DNA of 64,000 bases from Tolypeutes matacus (GCA_026826555.1 JAKSZT010037198.1:6433775-6497774), one strand, 5' to 3'; counted from the stretch's first letter, positions 1 through 12,419 are shown. Program-made: numbers and translations. The notes: generated by a model from the letters alone, not told the origin.

Positions 1-98
1 AAAGAAGTGAAGGAGCAAGTTGGATAGGCAATGGGGATTTGTTTTGGGCAAGGCAAGACCACTCAGGAATATACAATCTAACTGATCACACAAAATCT

Positions 99-122
99 GT
101 GTGTGTGTATGTGTGTGTGTGT
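99..122. repeat. (TG)n microsatellite
   Basis: A short TG/TATG run inside the UBAP1 intron that follows exon 3. Nothing else is seen in bases 1-262 apart from the donor side of that intron. Confidence 0.85.
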
Positions 123-247
123 ATGACAATATGACCCAGGTAGTAATAGGTGGTATAAGATATACAAATAAGAGATATGTTTTTTTTTTTCTATTTCACT
201 ATATACCAAATTCTTACTCTTTAATTGTTAAAATGTGCTAAACTTTA

Positions 248-427
<180 letters not shown>

Positions 428-639
428 TTACTTGTTTTGTGATAATCTTATGCCTGGTAGATACACATTAATTTATGCTATCCTAAGACTAGAAGTTACC
501 AAGAGTTCCTCTTCTGACTGCTTACCTTGTACTGACCCTTCATCTTTGAGAAGGAAATCCTACTTGAGCCTACTCAATATTAAAGTTTATTTTCAATTTC
601 ACTAGTGTAAAAGCCAAATACTCACAGTGACCTAAAAGG

Positions 640-1145
640 CCTCTCCATGGCCAGTTACCTCTCTGCCTTCATTTCCTAGTACTCACCTCCTGGCTCACCA
701 CACTCAGTCACAACGACCTCTTCTCTGTCCCTCTATCCCTCAAACATGCCAGGTACATTCCTACATCAAAAATTCTATACTGGCAGCTCCTTCTATCTGG
801 AATGTTCTTCCCTCAGATATTCATGTGACTCACTCCACCCTCCTTCAAATCTTTGTTCAAATGTCACTTCAGTGAGGCTTACCCTGACCACCCTATTTAA
901 AATGTCTACCCCACCCTCACTCCGGTACCTCCAAGTTCCTGCCTATTTTTTCCCACAGCACTTATCACCTTCTAACATATTATGTCATTAATTTTTTTAT
1001 TATATTTATTGTCGGTCTTGCCTAATGGAATGCAAGCTCCTTGCAGGCAAGTATTTAAGTCTATTTTGTTCAATGATATATTCTCAAAACCCAAAGCATT
1101 GGCTGGCACATATTAGGCATGTAATAAATACTACTGAAATGATGA
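640..1145 (+). repeat. L2 LINE 3' end
   Basis: Ancient LINE-2 text. It has the wording for weak splice-like C/T-rich lines around 720-900 (ctggaatgttcttcc, caaatgtcacttcagtgagg). It ends with the typical closing segment around 1030-1145 (aatgcaagctccttgcagg, ggctggcacatattagg, aataaatact). Diverged and without coding capacity. Confidence 0.75.
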
Positions 1146-2139
1146 CAGATGCCCCATAAAAAAACCTCCTTGATTAGGATTTCCCTATTAATGCAAAGAA
1201 TTACTCTAGATTTAAAATATAATACTACATTCTGGAGCAAATCTGGAAATATTTAAGACAGAAAAAATGAAAAAAGGAACACCAGACAAGTCCATGGGAA
1301 TCTGAACAGGAGTATCAGGAGACACAAGCCATATACAACTGAACTGCTTTAACCTCCTAAAGGTTCTTTGCCTATCATAACTGAACATTACAGAAAGACT
1401 CAGGCATCCACCATCTACTTACAGAGTTGGATAAAATGAGATGCCTCTTATATATGACTCTTACTAGCTATACACTCCAAACTGGATCATGGCTACTTTT
1501 CTGGATGAGGTTTAAGCTAACTTACCAGAAGAACCATCAAGGACAATGAAACATAGCTGATAAAATAAATTTTGCTTGTTGTATAATAGCAGCTAGTGAA
1601 ATAAGGCTTACTCCTGGGCATCACACAAGTGTGTTTTCTTGAGTGTCCATGGGCACTAAATAAGACAATTATACTTCATCCATGAAGATTATTCCTCTCT
1701 CTTCAAAGAACTCTGTAGATCTCAAGATTTATCAAGGTCAGGGTATATTTATAATCTTGTCATCATTTCCTATTTCCTTAGTAGGTATACTCTAATACAC
1801 TAGAAGCCCTCCATGTGGAAGGAGGCCTCTGCTCCCACCCTTGGGGGGAAAGTGTCCTTTCTTATCTAACTTCTAGCCAGAACTAGAACATTAACTATCA
1901 CTCAGCTAGCAAAATAAATCCATAATTATGTTCAATTTAGTAATTCTTCTGGGGCATAACCATAATTAGTAACACTATAGGAAATTTTGCATGTGTAGTG
2001 AACACCGTTATATGTGCTGTGTTATCCACTGGCAATGCCTACGACATCCCCACTCTTACTTACTTGATTATTTCTAGTCCTTTAAAAATGAGCTAAAGAA
2101 TAACTCCCTTTTCAATCTCAGAACACCCAGTTCATACCA

Positions 2140-2320
2140 CCACCTCAGGACTTACCATTCTGTATTGTTTATCAATTGCTTCCTTATCTACCCCTATGAG
2201 ACTTTGAATACCCCTAGAGACTTTGAATACCCCTAAACAGGTGATAAGTGTTTTAAATCTATATCCCCCAAGCCCAGCACAATGTTGGGTAGATGAGATC
2301 TGTTCAATGAATGAAGAACA
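2140..2320 (+). repeat. L2-like end with a small tandem duplication
   Basis: The 3' part (agcccagcacaatgttgggtag ... ttcaatgaatgaa) is a diverged L2 end. Inside it, at about 2199-2237, a unit of about 20 bp (gagactttgaatacccct) is present twice in tandem, a local replication slip. Confidence 0.55.
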
Positions 2321-2735
2321 AATAAAGAAGATATGGTCGTCTACTTCTTTTATATTTTATTCTTACCCCTCCCCCAATTCATATTCAATTAATATTTATT
2401 AAAATTCAAAATAGTTTTTACCTAAAATGCCAAGTCTAGTCATGAAAATGTTTTAACAACTGGTCATGCAAGATGTAAGAACATTTCTAAGATTCTGGCC
2501 AAAGTCACAAAAATGTGCCATCACTTGCAACAGAAATAAGTAATGGTTACAACATTAAAGTTTTCTGCCAGTTATAAAATACTTTATATTTAAAAGATTA
2601 AAAGAAAAGTTCTTTTTAATTTTAAATAATTCCTATCTAACTGCTTTCCATGAAAACAGGTTCTCAAACACTACTGAATGTTAGATTCAAACTTGTGCTA
2701 ATGCCTTGATTAACTGGAAATAAAACTGAAACTTT

Positions 2736-2838
2736 GGGGTCGGATGTAGCTCAACTGGTTGGGCGTCCGTCTCCCATATGGAGGGACCCAGGTTTGATCC
2801 CCGGGACCTCCCGGTAAAAAAAAACAAAAAAAAAAAAC
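2736..2838 (+). mobile_element. DAS-type tRNA SINE, short form
   Basis: A tRNA-like body with pol III A-box (tagctcaactgg) and B-box (ggtttgatcc), an A-rich tail, and a target-site duplication ctgaaactt at 2726-2734 and 2839-2847. This is a one-monomer armadillo SINE. Confidence 0.9.
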
Positions 2839-3613
2839 CTGAAACTTAAGGATTTTCTAAGAATCACTGGAAAGATTTTACAGTCAAGTTAAAAATCACA
2901 AAATTAAGTCTTTTGTCTAATAAAATTTATTCATATGCAAGTTAATTATATGATACACAGAAAAAAAATCTTATATATAACAACACTAATAAACATATGA
3001 TATATAAATATAAGGAAATCTATCCACATTAATATTAGTTAGTATTAATTTTAGTTAAAATTTCTTAAAGAGCAAGACTATTGTAGAAATTGGTGATAGG
3101 GAGCTGAGGGGGAAGGGAGGAAATATCCTAAAAATATGCTATCCTAAAGATAATTGAGCCAAATGAGAATATCTTTCAGAAAAGGTTTCATTGCCTATCT
3201 TTCATTTAGGAAACCAAGACAGTGTTGTTTGTATATGCTGGGCAATTTATAGTCTAGAAATGCAGCTAGGTCCTAGCTTAGGGACAGACAGATCAGGTAA
3301 AACAGGCCTTTATGTAAACAACTGCTGTTTCCCTTTATTAGCACCAATTATAAGTATCTGCTTTAAAAAGCAGTTTCCTTTCACTAACAAAGCCAATCCC
3401 AAGGTGATTAACACATCTAAATTTCCATGGTTTTATTTTCCTTTCCATGGTTGACAGGGAATGAGCAAAAGGTTGTATGACTGGCGGAGGGGGGCAGCAG
3501 ATAAAAAGACACTCTGGAGATGGGAACAAAAAAAGCAACCTTTGGAAATAATGGATAGAGACAACCATATAAGTACAATTAATGATGACAAGAGAATTAC
3601 AAAGAACATTTTT

Positions 3614-3677
3614 GGGGGACAGATGTGGCTTGGAGGACCTGGGTTCGATCCCTAGGACCTCCCGGTTCAAAAAAAAA
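3614..3677 (+). mobile_element. Internally deleted DAS-type SINE
   Basis: The 5' end with A-box (agatgtggct) joins directly to the B-box part (gggttcgatccc), so the segment between them, present in sister copies, is missing. The A tail and duplication aaagaacattttt (3601-3613 and 3678-3690) are intact, so the deletion may predate insertion. Confidence 0.85.
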
Positions 3678-4201
3678 AAAGAACATTTTTTTCCAAATAC
3701 AACCATGTCTTAGGAATTATCAATTTTTATCCAACACATCAGAACATCTATTTAAAGACATGAATTTCTCTTGCCTCTCAATTATATTTTATTTTTTAAA
3801 CAGCCTTAATAAAAACTCAACCACAAGGCCTAAGGAATTAAACATTATAGCTAACAATTTTCTGGCTCACTCCAAACCCTTTAATTTCAGTCCTTATTAC
3901 TGAAAATCTTTCTAAAACATCTGAGCCCATTTTCCTAAGGTCAACTCAAGAAAGTTTAAGTATACCTCTGATTACTGTGATTGTGGCACTTTCCCGAAGT
4001 CACGCTCTGCGTATCACTTTGCCTAATGCCATGGTGGAAGGGACTGGGCTAAATGCTTAAGGACTCAGGATGAATTCTGGGAAGACTTCATTCTGTTTTC
4101 ATTCTTATAAATTGTTGATATGCTTATGATCCTGTGACCTGCCTATTTTTCTGAAAAAGGTAAATTACAGGTGGCGGGAGAAATTCCTAAAAGAGTGTAG
4201 C

Positions 4202-4304
4202 AACTGGAAACAGATGTGGCTCGAGTGGTTGAGCACCCACCTCCCATATGGGAGGTCCCGGGTTCGGTTCCCAGTCCAGGTACCACAAAAAAAAAAAAAA
4301 AAAA
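4202..4304 (+). mobile_element. DAS-type tRNA SINE
   Basis: One tRNA-like monomer with A-box, B-box (gggttcggttcc) and an A tail. It is flanked by agtgtagc at about 4194-4201 and again just after the tail. Confidence 0.88.
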
Positions 4305-4559
4305 AGTGTAGCGCATGGATTATACTTACTTGATTCAGGTTTTACTGTGTAGGGATTCAAGGTGAGGTTTTTGAAAAAAAAAAAAAAAGACTAGGACAGA
4401 CCAAACAAAGTGGAAAAGTACAATTACTTGGTTATTGGGTATCACTACCTTAAAACCATAAGCCAGGTAATGCTTGCAATATTATAAATATATACAATAT
4501 ACAGATTATCTGCTTGTGAAGTAACATGAAAATGTCACTCCCACCCTAACAACAAAAAC

Positions 4560-5350
4560 AAGCCAGATTACTTACAAAATCAGCTTTTTAAGATACAATG
4601 CCTAGCATTCAATTAAAAACTGTTTAACACATACAAAGAAGAAATGAAAATGTGATCCATCATCATCAAGAGATGAACCAGTCATCATACTCAAACCCAG
4701 AGAAAACCAAAATACTGGAATTATCAGACAGGGAGCTTTAAAATATATATATAATAAATATATTAAAGGATTTAATGGAAAAGGTGAACAGATGTGGAAT
4801 TTCAGCAGAGAGATGGAAATATTATAAATGAAAAATGCAGCATCAGACAAGAAATTTTTTAATGGCTTATAGGCCAGGCTATGCCAATCCAAAGATAAGA
4901 CACAGCAAAGTAAAGAATCAGAGAATTTTAAGTTAGGTCAAAAGACATTAACCAAATTGAAATACAAAGAGAGAGAGAAAAAAAAAAAAAGTATAAAAAA
5001 TGGAAAATCACGTTAAGAGATTTCTGGGACAATATCAAACAGTCTAACGTATATGTAATTAGAACCTCAAAAGGAGAAGAGAGGGAGAATGGGCCAAAAG
5101 AAATAGAAGAAATATTGGCTGAGAATTTTCCAAAATTGATAAAAATTGATAAAAGACTGATCAACACACAGATCCAATTAGCTTAGCTAACTACATAGAA
5201 AACCACCCCAATGTACACACCATACCCAAAATCATTAAAATTAAAGATAAGACAAAAATCTTAAAAGCAGTAAAGGGGGAAAGATGTATTATATACAAGG
5301 GAACAATAATTAGAATGATGGCTGACTTCTCCATGTTAAACTGATCAACT
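4560..5350 (+). mobile_element. Old L1 fragment (ORF1 region)
   Basis: Text typical of the ORF1 region of old mammalian L1 (gagaattttccaaaattgat, cacaccatacccaaaatc, acaaaaatcttaaaagcag). It is riddled with stops and has no promoter or tail. Confidence 0.65.
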
Positions 5351-5984
5351 TTTAAAATAATCTAAAATAAAATGCCTTTTTCCACCACTCAGCAGAAGTA
5401 CTTCAGTCTCAGTAGGAATTAAACCAAGGGCAAAATTAACCTCTCTAAAAGTTAGCTACCTGAAATATAAATGGGGCAGCTTGGCCTTTAAAGGAGGAGT
5501 TTTATTAAGTCTTAGTACAGAGACCTATATTTTCCTAAATTAGAAATCAAGGCATTTCTCCAGATATTAAAAGAGTAGTTTATTTGGTTACTGAAACATT
5601 TTTTAAATCCTTTAAAGTCACTTCTAGGAAATAACTTTATTAGATGAAACAAGCAGAGAATGAATTCATAATTAAAGAGGACTGACATTTTAGTCAGCAC
5701 CAAACTCCAAGAAATGCCTGATTTACACCAAGCCAAGTTTGCAGTTTATATAAAATAAGGACAATATTGTTAAATGTCTTTGAGAAATAGCCGTATCTCT
5801 TATTCTGTTATTTAAGGATATGTGATTACTAATGACAGTGGAAGAAGTTCAACTTCAGTAAATGCTAGTCATAAGACAGTATACAGCACAACTAGCCAAT
5901 CCTAAATATTTAAATATGAAAAAAAGCACATTACTATCTTGTCATTACAATAGTTATTATCTCCCTGGCCACATCCAGGCTGCC

Positions 5985-6560
5985 CTATAAGAACTAACTG
6001 CACATACCCTAACCCCCACCCCACCCCCACAGGACCAATCAGATAATAGCTAACTGAGGGAGAATTGATCCATTGGCTTATAGGCTAGGTTAAGCCAACA
6101 GATACTCCTTTGACCAAAAGACACAAAACCTAGCTAGATGAAGCTAGCCACTTAAACTGAAAAGATCAAGTAGCAAGCAAAGTGGGCCTTATTGGGTCCT
6201 GTGTACTCTGCTAAGTAAGCCAAGAAAGCAAGTCTATAAACAGAAGTATAAAAACAAAGGAAACCAACAGAAAAAAGCAATGAGGAAAGGCCAAATAGCT
6301 TCTTGAGAGATGGAAGACGTAGCCTTAGCTCTAGCTTTCTAGTTTTAGCCCTTGAGGTCTGGCTGAACTGGATTTCCTGTATTCAGGTGCCTGCAAGACT
6401 GCTTATTACATAGTCTCCAGCTATTCTCGGTAACTTCTATTCCTTAAGCCATATCATTTCTAACGAAAGATTCTTCACTCTAAAAATCCACTAAGGCCAC
6501 TGAAATTTAACTAGGAGTTCAGCAAACAGAAAGAACCCTGTTAAAGCAGAACAAGCCTGA
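5985..6560 (+). other. Unassigned stretch with a TATA-like motif
   Basis: About 570 bases of somewhat higher complexity that match no repeat I can name. They contain CCAAT at about 6034 and TATAAAA at 6247-6253, a layout that could be an old LTR promoter. No terminal TG/CA pair or target duplication could be fixed, so this remains a guess. Confidence 0.3.
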
Positions 6561-7173
6561 GAGAGGAAGAAAACATCCCAAAAGTTTCATTTAAACAAAA
6601 ATTTGGTTAGGAATGTAAGGAGATGGAGGATAGTTCTAAAAAATCACTTTATTATCAGATAACTTCAGATTTGTCATCTTCACTCTGGGTTATTTAGCTA
6701 GAACACATAACCTCGGGTCCAACTTATTTTCACTCAGATCAAAACAGTTTCCTAAGATTCATGGTAAAAGCTTATCTTTTGAAATAAAATTATAAGTTTA
6801 ATATGTTCATTTTTGCCATTTTCTCTCCCTAGGCCTTTTTTTCTGCCTTTGTCTCTGTCTTCTCTTTTTCCTTGGAAAAGTGATATGGAGGCAACGTCAG
6901 AACTGCCTTTTTACTATCATCTCAATACTTTGCAAGAACGCTGTCATAATCCTTAAACAAAAGGAGATAGCGCACCTGGAAAATCAGATCTGATGCCTGA
7001 GTTCCAGAACGCTAATTCCAGAGTTTGAATGACTTAATTCCAAAAGGATTTAAAATAAAACATATGCATGTGATGTAAAGTATAAGCACAATGGCAATTC
7101 AAAATTCAGAAAATATATAAACAAATTAAAACCACAGTAATTGCTGCACCACTTACTATCAAGAAACTATCTG

Positions 7174-7264
7174 AAGCTAGTGGGTGTAGCTCAGTGGTTG
7201 AGTGCCTGCTTTGCATGTACGAGGTCCCAGGTTCAATAGCTGGTACCTCCTAAAAAATATAATA
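7174..7264 (+). mobile_element. tRNA-derived SINE (Ala-type monomer)
   Basis: The body gtgtagctcagtggttgagt ... gcatgtacgaggtcc resembles a tRNA-Ala with the anticodon arm preserved, a different subtype from the DAS SINEs with the gtttaccatatgggag arm. The duplication is aagaaactatctg (7161-7173) against aagaaattatctg (7265-7277). Confidence 0.85.
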
Positions 7265-8026
7265 AAGAAATTATCTGTAGCTTAGAGGAGCATTCTAACA
7301 CATGTTGCTAGTAAGTCTAGCAAATCATTCCTATGATGATGGGATTTTTAAAATGGACAATCAGTTTTAAAACCCTTTAAAATAATTGTGCTGTAAGGTT
7401 ATTTTGAGATTTAATTATCTTCTACTGTATAAAATTAATTTTAACTTCTTAGATACCCCCATCCCCCCAATTTGCAGATAATAAGGCTTATTATTGTATT
7501 CCATTTTGGAAGATCCTATCTTAGGAAAAGATGATAGCAAAACTATAGTTTCAATGCAAAAATTTTATTACTACTACTGATATGTTTGTAATATATTGAT
7601 CTGCTAACCACAGCTTATTTTAGTAAATGAACTTCCTTACATGGGGCGAAAGAAACACTAAACCAAAACAAAAAATGCTTATAAAGTATTAAATTTTAGA
7701 ATTTTTCACACACTGCGATGGAAAAGAGCTATAATCAGGGTAACAGGAAAAGGAAGGGTAACTGCCTCAAAATACCACTGAAGAGCAACAAAATAGGCTG
7801 GCCCCTTCTCTATCCCTAGCAGAGTTCCAAGTACAATAACCAGAGACTCTAAAGTTTATCCATTTGAAGAAATACTTCACTATTAAAGTTAGTTATCTGA
7901 AGTTCTCTGGAATGTATATGCACATTGTTGTACAACTTTGTTTTGCTCAAGCTGCTCATTTAGAGATACAAAAAAGGGGCACTTAATCTAAGGTAAGTGA
8001 TACTAAATTCTCAACAGTATACTTAC

Positions 8027-8060
8027 CATGAAAGTCTGCACCCAACTTCTTAGAAGCCAT
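8027..8060 (-). CDS. UBAP1: UBAP1 exon 2, coding part with the start codon
   Basis: First coding exon of UBAP1. On the minus strand an acceptor (tttttcag) precedes base 8067, seven untranslated bases follow, and the ATG occupies 8060-8058. It reads MASKKLGADFH plus the first base of Gly12, then the donor gtaagtat. A TAA (8063-8061) lies in frame directly before the ATG, so translation cannot start earlier in this frame through this exon. The start context has A at -3 and G at +4. Joining to 263-387 keeps frame and gives an N-terminus I recognise as UBAP1. Intron 1 (8068-59821) separates this exon from the CpG-island exon. Confidence 0.95.
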
Positions 8061-8067
8061 TTAGAAC
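8061..8067 (-). other. UBAP1: UBAP1 exon 2, 5' UTR part
   Basis: Seven untranslated bases (GTTCTAA) between the acceptor and the start codon. They contain the in-frame stop that fixes the start. Confidence 0.85.
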
Positions 8068-8879
8068 CTGAAAAACAAGGAAATAGTTCTTCTTAGGCAC
8101 ATAATGTCTTCAGGGGATATAAAAAAAATAATTATAAGAAAATTGAGATTACAAAAAAGAAACCAGAAGACCAAAGGTTCTGATCAATGGCCATGGTTCC
8201 AGGTCTGACACATGGTCCTCATACTTTTCAGTCCCAAAGCAAGAACAAAGAAGATAGAAAATGGGGGAAACAAAATTTTTGGAGAAAAATTAAGCATTTC
8301 TGAAATCTGGCATATTCTGAAAGAAAAATAGAGGAATAGCATACTATTCCACTGATCAAACTATATACTATCAAAAGGAAAAAACGATTAAGTTATATCC
8401 TTTTAATATAAACTACAAATATTTCATTAACAGAGTAAAAAGAATATCCCATTTTCTTCTGTTAAGCACATACAGACTTTTTACCAGCAATTAACTGTTA
8501 TTGTTAAGACTGAAATTTCTAAAATGTGGAATGAACAATATACAACCTTTTGTACCTTTTTAATTTTGTACTAAATTCCAATTTTAAAAAAACAACAACC
8601 ATAAAACCACATATCTAGCTTAACATTATCTGTGCACTTTCAGTCCCTTGAGTAGGTACAAAGTCCTTTCCTGAACAAATAAAGCCATCTGAGTTCTTGA
8701 AACTTTATCTCCCTTGATATGGTGTTTATATCTTTAATTTACCTAAGACAGGGTGGGGAAAAAATTAAGGCTAGCTACATGAATTTATGGTATGGGGTCT
8801 ATTAGCCTACATACAGTACATTGTAAGGAATCATACTGAAAACAACATGCAAGTATACTGCACCCATCTTGTGAAAATT

Positions 8880-9440
8880 ACTTAAAACAGAATTAAAATT
8901 CCCACAATTTTTTAAAAAAGAAATTGACCAGCTGATTTTAAAATTTACATGGAAAGGCAAAGGAAATAGAATAGCCAAAACAATTTTGAAAAAGAATAAA
9001 CACTGTAGACCTTACTACCTAATTTTTGAGACTTACTATTAAGCTATTAACACAGTGTAACAATGGCATAAAGATAAGACAAATAGACCAATGGAACAGT
9101 ATCCAGAAATAAACCCATTCACATACAGCCAACTGATTTTCAACAAAGGTGCAAAGGCAATTCAATGGAGAAAAGACAGCTTTTTCAACAAATGGTGCCA
9201 GACATTCATATGCAAAAAATAAACATATCTGCATCCATATGTTGTGTCATATATAAGAATTAACTCACGAGGATGGAGAGATTTGGCAAAGGATACAGGG
9301 TTTCTTTTTGGTTTGATAAAAATGTTCTAAAAGTAACTGTGGTGATGGTTGCACAACTCTGTCAATATACTAAAAACCACTGAACTGTATACTTTTAAAG
9401 GGTGAATTATATAAATATAACTGCTATTTTAAAAAGTAAC
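8880..9440 (+). mobile_element. Old L1 ORF2 3' fragment
   Basis: Diverged L1 ORF2 C-terminal text (acatggaaaggcaaagg, agccaaaacaattttg, gaccaatggaacag, caactgattttcaacaaagg). A jump to 3'-end sequence (gtgatggttgcacaac ... aaccactgaactgtatac) follows at about 9270. An internal deletion joins the two parts. Confidence 0.8.
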
Positions 9441-10442
9441 TCCAAAACTGGTAAGCTATGCCAACTTAAGAATGATTACTTAGATATAGAGGGAGGGAAA
9501 GGGAAAAAATGAGTGACGTTTTTTCACTAATAGCTATCATATGCCAAATAGGCTTTATAATTTTACTCTTTGGAAAAAGAGAAGTTTCATAATTAATTTT
9601 TACAATCTGCAGGACTCTCCTTGGTGGGGGAAAAAAATGCAGTCACGAAACAAAACAAACTACCATGAACAGCCCATTCCTGATTCTAACTTACCCAAGG
9701 TTACTTCATAGAGGCATTTCCCTAGCTCAGTTTATATCCCAAGCAATCTATGTGTCCTACTTTGGGCAGAAATTCATTCCATTAACAGTAGCAAGAATCA
9801 TTTATTTGTCCCAATGTCCAGTGACCCCAGAAATATAGATCCCCTACATTAAGACCAGCTAGGCCAGCAAGTGTCACTTAAGGACAAATTATAAAGTGTC
9901 AACAGCAGAAGATTATCTTGTAATTTCCATTACAGTCATACCTCCGAGATACTGCAGATTCAGTTGCAGACCACCCTAATTTAAGTCAACATCGCAATAA
10001 AGCCAGTCACATGAATCTTTTGGTTTCCCAGGGCATATAAAAGTTATGTTTACACTATACTGTAGTCTATGAAGTGTACAAAAGCATTATGTCTATAAAA
10101 ACAATATACATACCTTAATTTAAAAATACTTTATTACTAAAAATGCTCACTATTAGCTGAGCCTTCAGTGAGTTTAATCATTTTATTGGTGGAGGGTCTT
10201 GCCTCAATGCTGACAGCTGCTGACTGATCAGGGTGGTGGTTGCTGAAGGTTTGGGTAGCTGTGATAATTTCTTAAAAAAAGACCACATGAAGTTTGCTGC
10301 ATTGATTGATTCTTTCTTTCAAAAAGGGTATCTCTGTAGCATACGATGCTATTTAATAGCATTTTACCCACAGTAGAACTTCTTTCAAAACTGGAGTCAG
10401 TCCTCTCAAACCCTGCTGAACCTCTACTGAAGTCTTGAACCC

Positions 10443-10973
10443 TGTGACAGTTTGAATTTGATGAATCAAAAAAAAAAAAAAAAACCTAATCCATTCCTGT
10501 GGGTGTGAGATCCTTGACTACGTTAGATTTGGTTAAGAGACCTTAATTAGATTGCTTTTGTTTGGATTAAGTCAGTGAGGCATGACTCAGGTTGGGTCTC
10601 TGACCTCTTACTGGAACCTTATATAAATGGAGACAGAGAAAAAATATACACAGAAAAGGGAGCTCTGTCATTTTGACCCAGCCATGTTGAGAGGATTCAA
10701 GGATCAACAGCAGCCAAAACTGAGGCACAAAGCCCCCAAGGGGCTGGGCCCATGAAGCACTGAAGAGATGAGCCATATGCCTGATTACCCACAGCTCAGC
10801 TCTAGGAAATGGTGAGCCTTGAAGGGAAGGCAGGACTCCAGGATCACCTGTAGCTGACTTTGGTGAGAAAGCAACTCTGATGATGTCTTGATTTGGAACT
10901 ATAAACTTTTACCCCTAATAAATTTTCCATTTATTGGTACTCTGCATCAGCAGCCCTGTGGCAAACTAAGATA
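10443..10973 (+). mobile_element. Solo LTR of an endogenous retrovirus-like element
   Basis: Starts TGTGACAGTTTG and ends AAGATA (probably a decayed ...ACA). It is flanked by a perfect 5-bp duplication aaccc at 10438-10442 and 10974-10978, the size expected of ERVL/MaLR integration. A TATA box (tatataaatgg, about 10620) and AATAAA at about 10916-10921 are in the expected order for an LTR. No internal gag/pol sequence is seen. Confidence 0.8.
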
Positions 10974-11087
10974 AACCCCTCAAAGTCATCATGAGGGTTG
11001 GAATCAACTTCTTCCAAATTTCTGTGAAAGCCAATATTGTGACCTGCTCCCATGAATCACAAATGTTTTTAATGGCATCTAGAATGC

Positions 11088-11297
11088 CGGGAAGCGGCTG
11101 TGGCTCAATGGGAAGCGGCTGTGGCTCAATCAGTGGGGCTCCCGTTTACCATATGGGAGGCCCCGGGTTCGGTTCCCGGGGCCTCCTGGTGGGGGCGGGC
11201 CGGCCCGCGTGGCGTGGTTGGCTGACCCAGCGAGCACGGGCAGCAAGGGGGGGATAAATGAATAAATAAATAAAATCTTTAAAAAAAAAAAAAAAAA
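11088..11297 (+). mobile_element. DAS SINE with a duplicated 5' end
   Basis: Full-length DAS SINE: tRNA part, GC-rich tRNA-unrelated part (gcgtggttggctgaccc), (AAAT)n-like tail and poly(A). The duplication tagaatgc lies at 11080-11087 and 11298-11305. The first 21 bases, including the A-box region (ggaagcggctgtggctcaat), occur twice in tandem. Confidence 0.92.
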
Positions 11298-11572
11298 TAG
11301 AATGCTGAATCGTTCCCAGAAGGTTTTCAATTGACCTTGCCCAGATTCATCTATTTCTTAAATAATAAGACATGAACATTGAAATTATTCCTTGATCCAT
11401 GGCCTGCAAAATAGATATTGTATTAGCAGGCATGAAAACAACATTCATCTATTTATGTATCTCCACAAGAGCTCTTAGGTGATCAGGTGCATTGTCGATG
11501 AGCAGTAATATTTTGAAAGGAATCTTTCTGAGCTATATAGGTCTCAACAGTGGGCTTAAAATCTTCAATAAA

Positions 11573-12419
11573 ATGCAAATATTCTTGTTGTCCTGATTTT
11601 GTGATAATCAGGGTAGGCTAAACATTCACTATATTAGAAACCATGCATGTGTCCCCAGACCTAGCGTTCTCCCTAGGTCTGGTTTTTAGAATGCTGATGT
11701 TATTATATGACCACCCTGTATGGGAAAAGACTGTAGCTTTGGGTATCTTGGTCAACCTTAAGAGATGTAGTGGGGGGACAGATGTGGCTACGGTGGTTGG
11801 GCACCCGTCTCCCTTATGGAGGGACCTGGGTTCGATCCCTGGGACCTCCCGGTAAAAATAAAGTAAAATATAGAATGCACATGGGCTACTAGGCCCTGCG
11901 CATGGATGAGCCGCCAGACCCTGTGAGCCATGCAAGATGATGACGTGACAGGAGAGTGACACAAGGGAGAGCTAAGATGAGATGCACAGAAAAACCAGGA
12001 ACTCAGGTGGCGCAGGCAGTAGGATGCCTCTCTCCCACATCGGAGTTTCCAAGGATTGAGTCTCAGTGAAGACAGAAGGAGAAGAATGAGAAGAGAGGGC
12101 AGGAAATGGACACAGAAACAGCAAAAATGGGGTGTGTGAGTGTGTGTGCTAAAAATGAATAAAAGTAAATAAATAAATAAACAAATCCTTAAAAAATGTG
12201 TAGGGGAGGAAGATCCGGACTATAGTTAGCAGCAATACTTTGACGATGCTCTTTCATGATTTGTTAGCAGATGTTTCACAACAATGTGGGGTGTTTGTGG
12301 GAGCCCTGCATGATATTATGCATGTTTGTTTTGTAAGTTCACGATGTTTACTGAACACTTATTGTTTATGTATGTTCATTTATGAATGATAAACTTGATA
12401 AATTGTTAAAAAAAAAAAA
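11573..12419 (+). mobile_element. Composite retroposon, copy 1
   Basis: Order: a 5' module of unknown origin (about 11573-11775), a tRNA SINE monomer (about 11776-11870), two GC-rich repeat units (about 11883-11930), a second tRNA-like unit (about 11995-12070), an A-rich (taaa)n stretch, and a 3' module (about 12195-12405) with a poly(A) tail. The target duplication is aaaatcttcaataaa (11558-11572) against aaaaccttcaataaa (12420-12434), preceded by TT, so the target is an ideal L1 endonuclease site. The target is Tigger1. Copies 2 and 3 share the layout. Confidence 0.85.

Noticed and set aside
7174..7264. A tRNA gene
   Set aside because: The A- and B-boxes are there, but the body is diverged, it has a poly(A)-like tail and a target duplication, so it is a SINE.
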